A DNA stretch of 6,024 bases, taken from Alphaproteobacteria bacterium. Its GTDB lineage: Bacteria; Pseudomonadota; Alphaproteobacteria; UBA8366. The stretch lies in assembly GCA_018665505.1 (NCBI GenBank), contig JABJCS010000252.1:1-6024 (forward strand), read 5' to 3'. Numbering within the stretch: the stretch's first letter is position 1; each line of letters starts with the position of its first letter. Below are positions 5,867 to 6,024 of this stretch, in pieces. The notes beneath the pieces are model-generated. The model was given only the letters and a program-made list of their open reading frames with translations. It did not search any database and was not told the origin of the DNA. Both the position numbers and the translations under genes were made by a program.

Positions 5867-6024
5867 CCGATAGTTCGCGCAATTCAGGTGCATGGTCGAC
5901 GACGCCACATGATTACCTCGCGACCCGGCAAGATTCCTATAGTGATGAGCGTTTGCGTCGGTCTTGTTATCTCACCATGCGCGATGGCGTACGGATCGCG
6001 ACCGACATCTTTGTGCCGGCAGAG
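5863..6024 (+). CDS. CocE/NonD-type hydrolase (X-Pro dipeptidyl-peptidase S15 fold), N-terminal fragment
   Basis: The first 54 codons are present and the frame runs off the window. Residues near the end read Y-L-T-M-R-D-G-V-R-I-A-T-D-I-F-V-P-A, the characteristic opening strand pair of CocE/NonD hydrolases, serine enzymes that include cocaine esterase, glutaryl acylases and X-Pro dipeptidyl peptidases. The catalytic serine, aspartate and histidine lie beyond the edge, so activity cannot be judged. There is no signal peptide, which suggests the enzyme is cytoplasmic. Its ATG (5863-5865) overlaps the TGA of the solute-binding protein gene, so the two are almost certainly one transcript with coupled translation. 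Substrate is unknown; it may act on an ester or amide imported by the neighbouring system. Confidence 0.75.
   Translation, partial: MTDSSRNSGAWSTTPHDYLATRQDSYSDERLRRSCYLTMRDGVRIATDIFVPAE

Overview
The window is an ordinary-looking stretch of bacterial chromosome, densely coded and moderately GC-rich (mid-50s percent by eye). It carries seven genes in full or nearly so, plus the start of an eighth. The gene families present (a TAXI-type TRAP solute-binding protein, a CaiB/BaiF CoA transferase, an HMG-CoA lyase-like enzyme and a cupin thiol-dioxygenase-like protein) and the detailed look of the TAXI protein suggest an alphaproteobacterium, perhaps Rhodospirillales-like or marine. That assignment is inference from protein style. 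No rRNA, tRNA, CRISPR array, insertion sequence or phage gene was seen, and no stretch of 300 bases lacks a gene.

Layout. (1) 3-422 (+) is the C-terminal part of a cysteine-dioxygenase-like cupin. It meets (2) coaE, dephospho-CoA kinase, 419-1009 (-), tail to tail with a 4-base overlap. A divergent spacer of about 150 bp follows. (3) 1157-2095 (+) is an HMG-CoA lyase-like enzyme and (4) 2108-3265 (+) is a family III CoA transferase, 12 bp apart and almost certainly one operon. They meet (5) a HAD-like phosphatase, 3262-3885 (-), again tail to tail with a 4-base overlap. (6) 3925-4785 (-) is an epoxide-hydrolase-like alpha/beta hydrolase, transcribed ahead of the HAD gene as a second two-gene unit. 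A short divergent spacer with two abutting palindromes leads to (7) 4850-5866 (+), a secreted TAXI solute-binding protein. Its stop overlaps the start of (8), a CocE/NonD-type hydrolase that runs off the window at 6024.

How the genes may work together. Genes 3 and 4 form a plausible 'activate then cleave' module: the transferase would load CoA onto a branched dicarboxylate such as 3-hydroxy-3-methylglutarate, and the lyase would split the thioester. Genes 6 and 5 resemble, as separate proteins in reversed order, the two halves of animal soluble epoxide hydrolase (HAD phosphatase plus epoxide hydrolase). Genes 7 and 8 couple a periplasmic binding protein to a hydrolase rather than to the usual TRAP permease. 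I see no clearly new defence or mobile system. The observations most worth following are these gene pairings, a CoaE that looks like the kinase domain of animal CoA synthase, and the replacement of a conserved glycine in the alpha/beta hydrolase.
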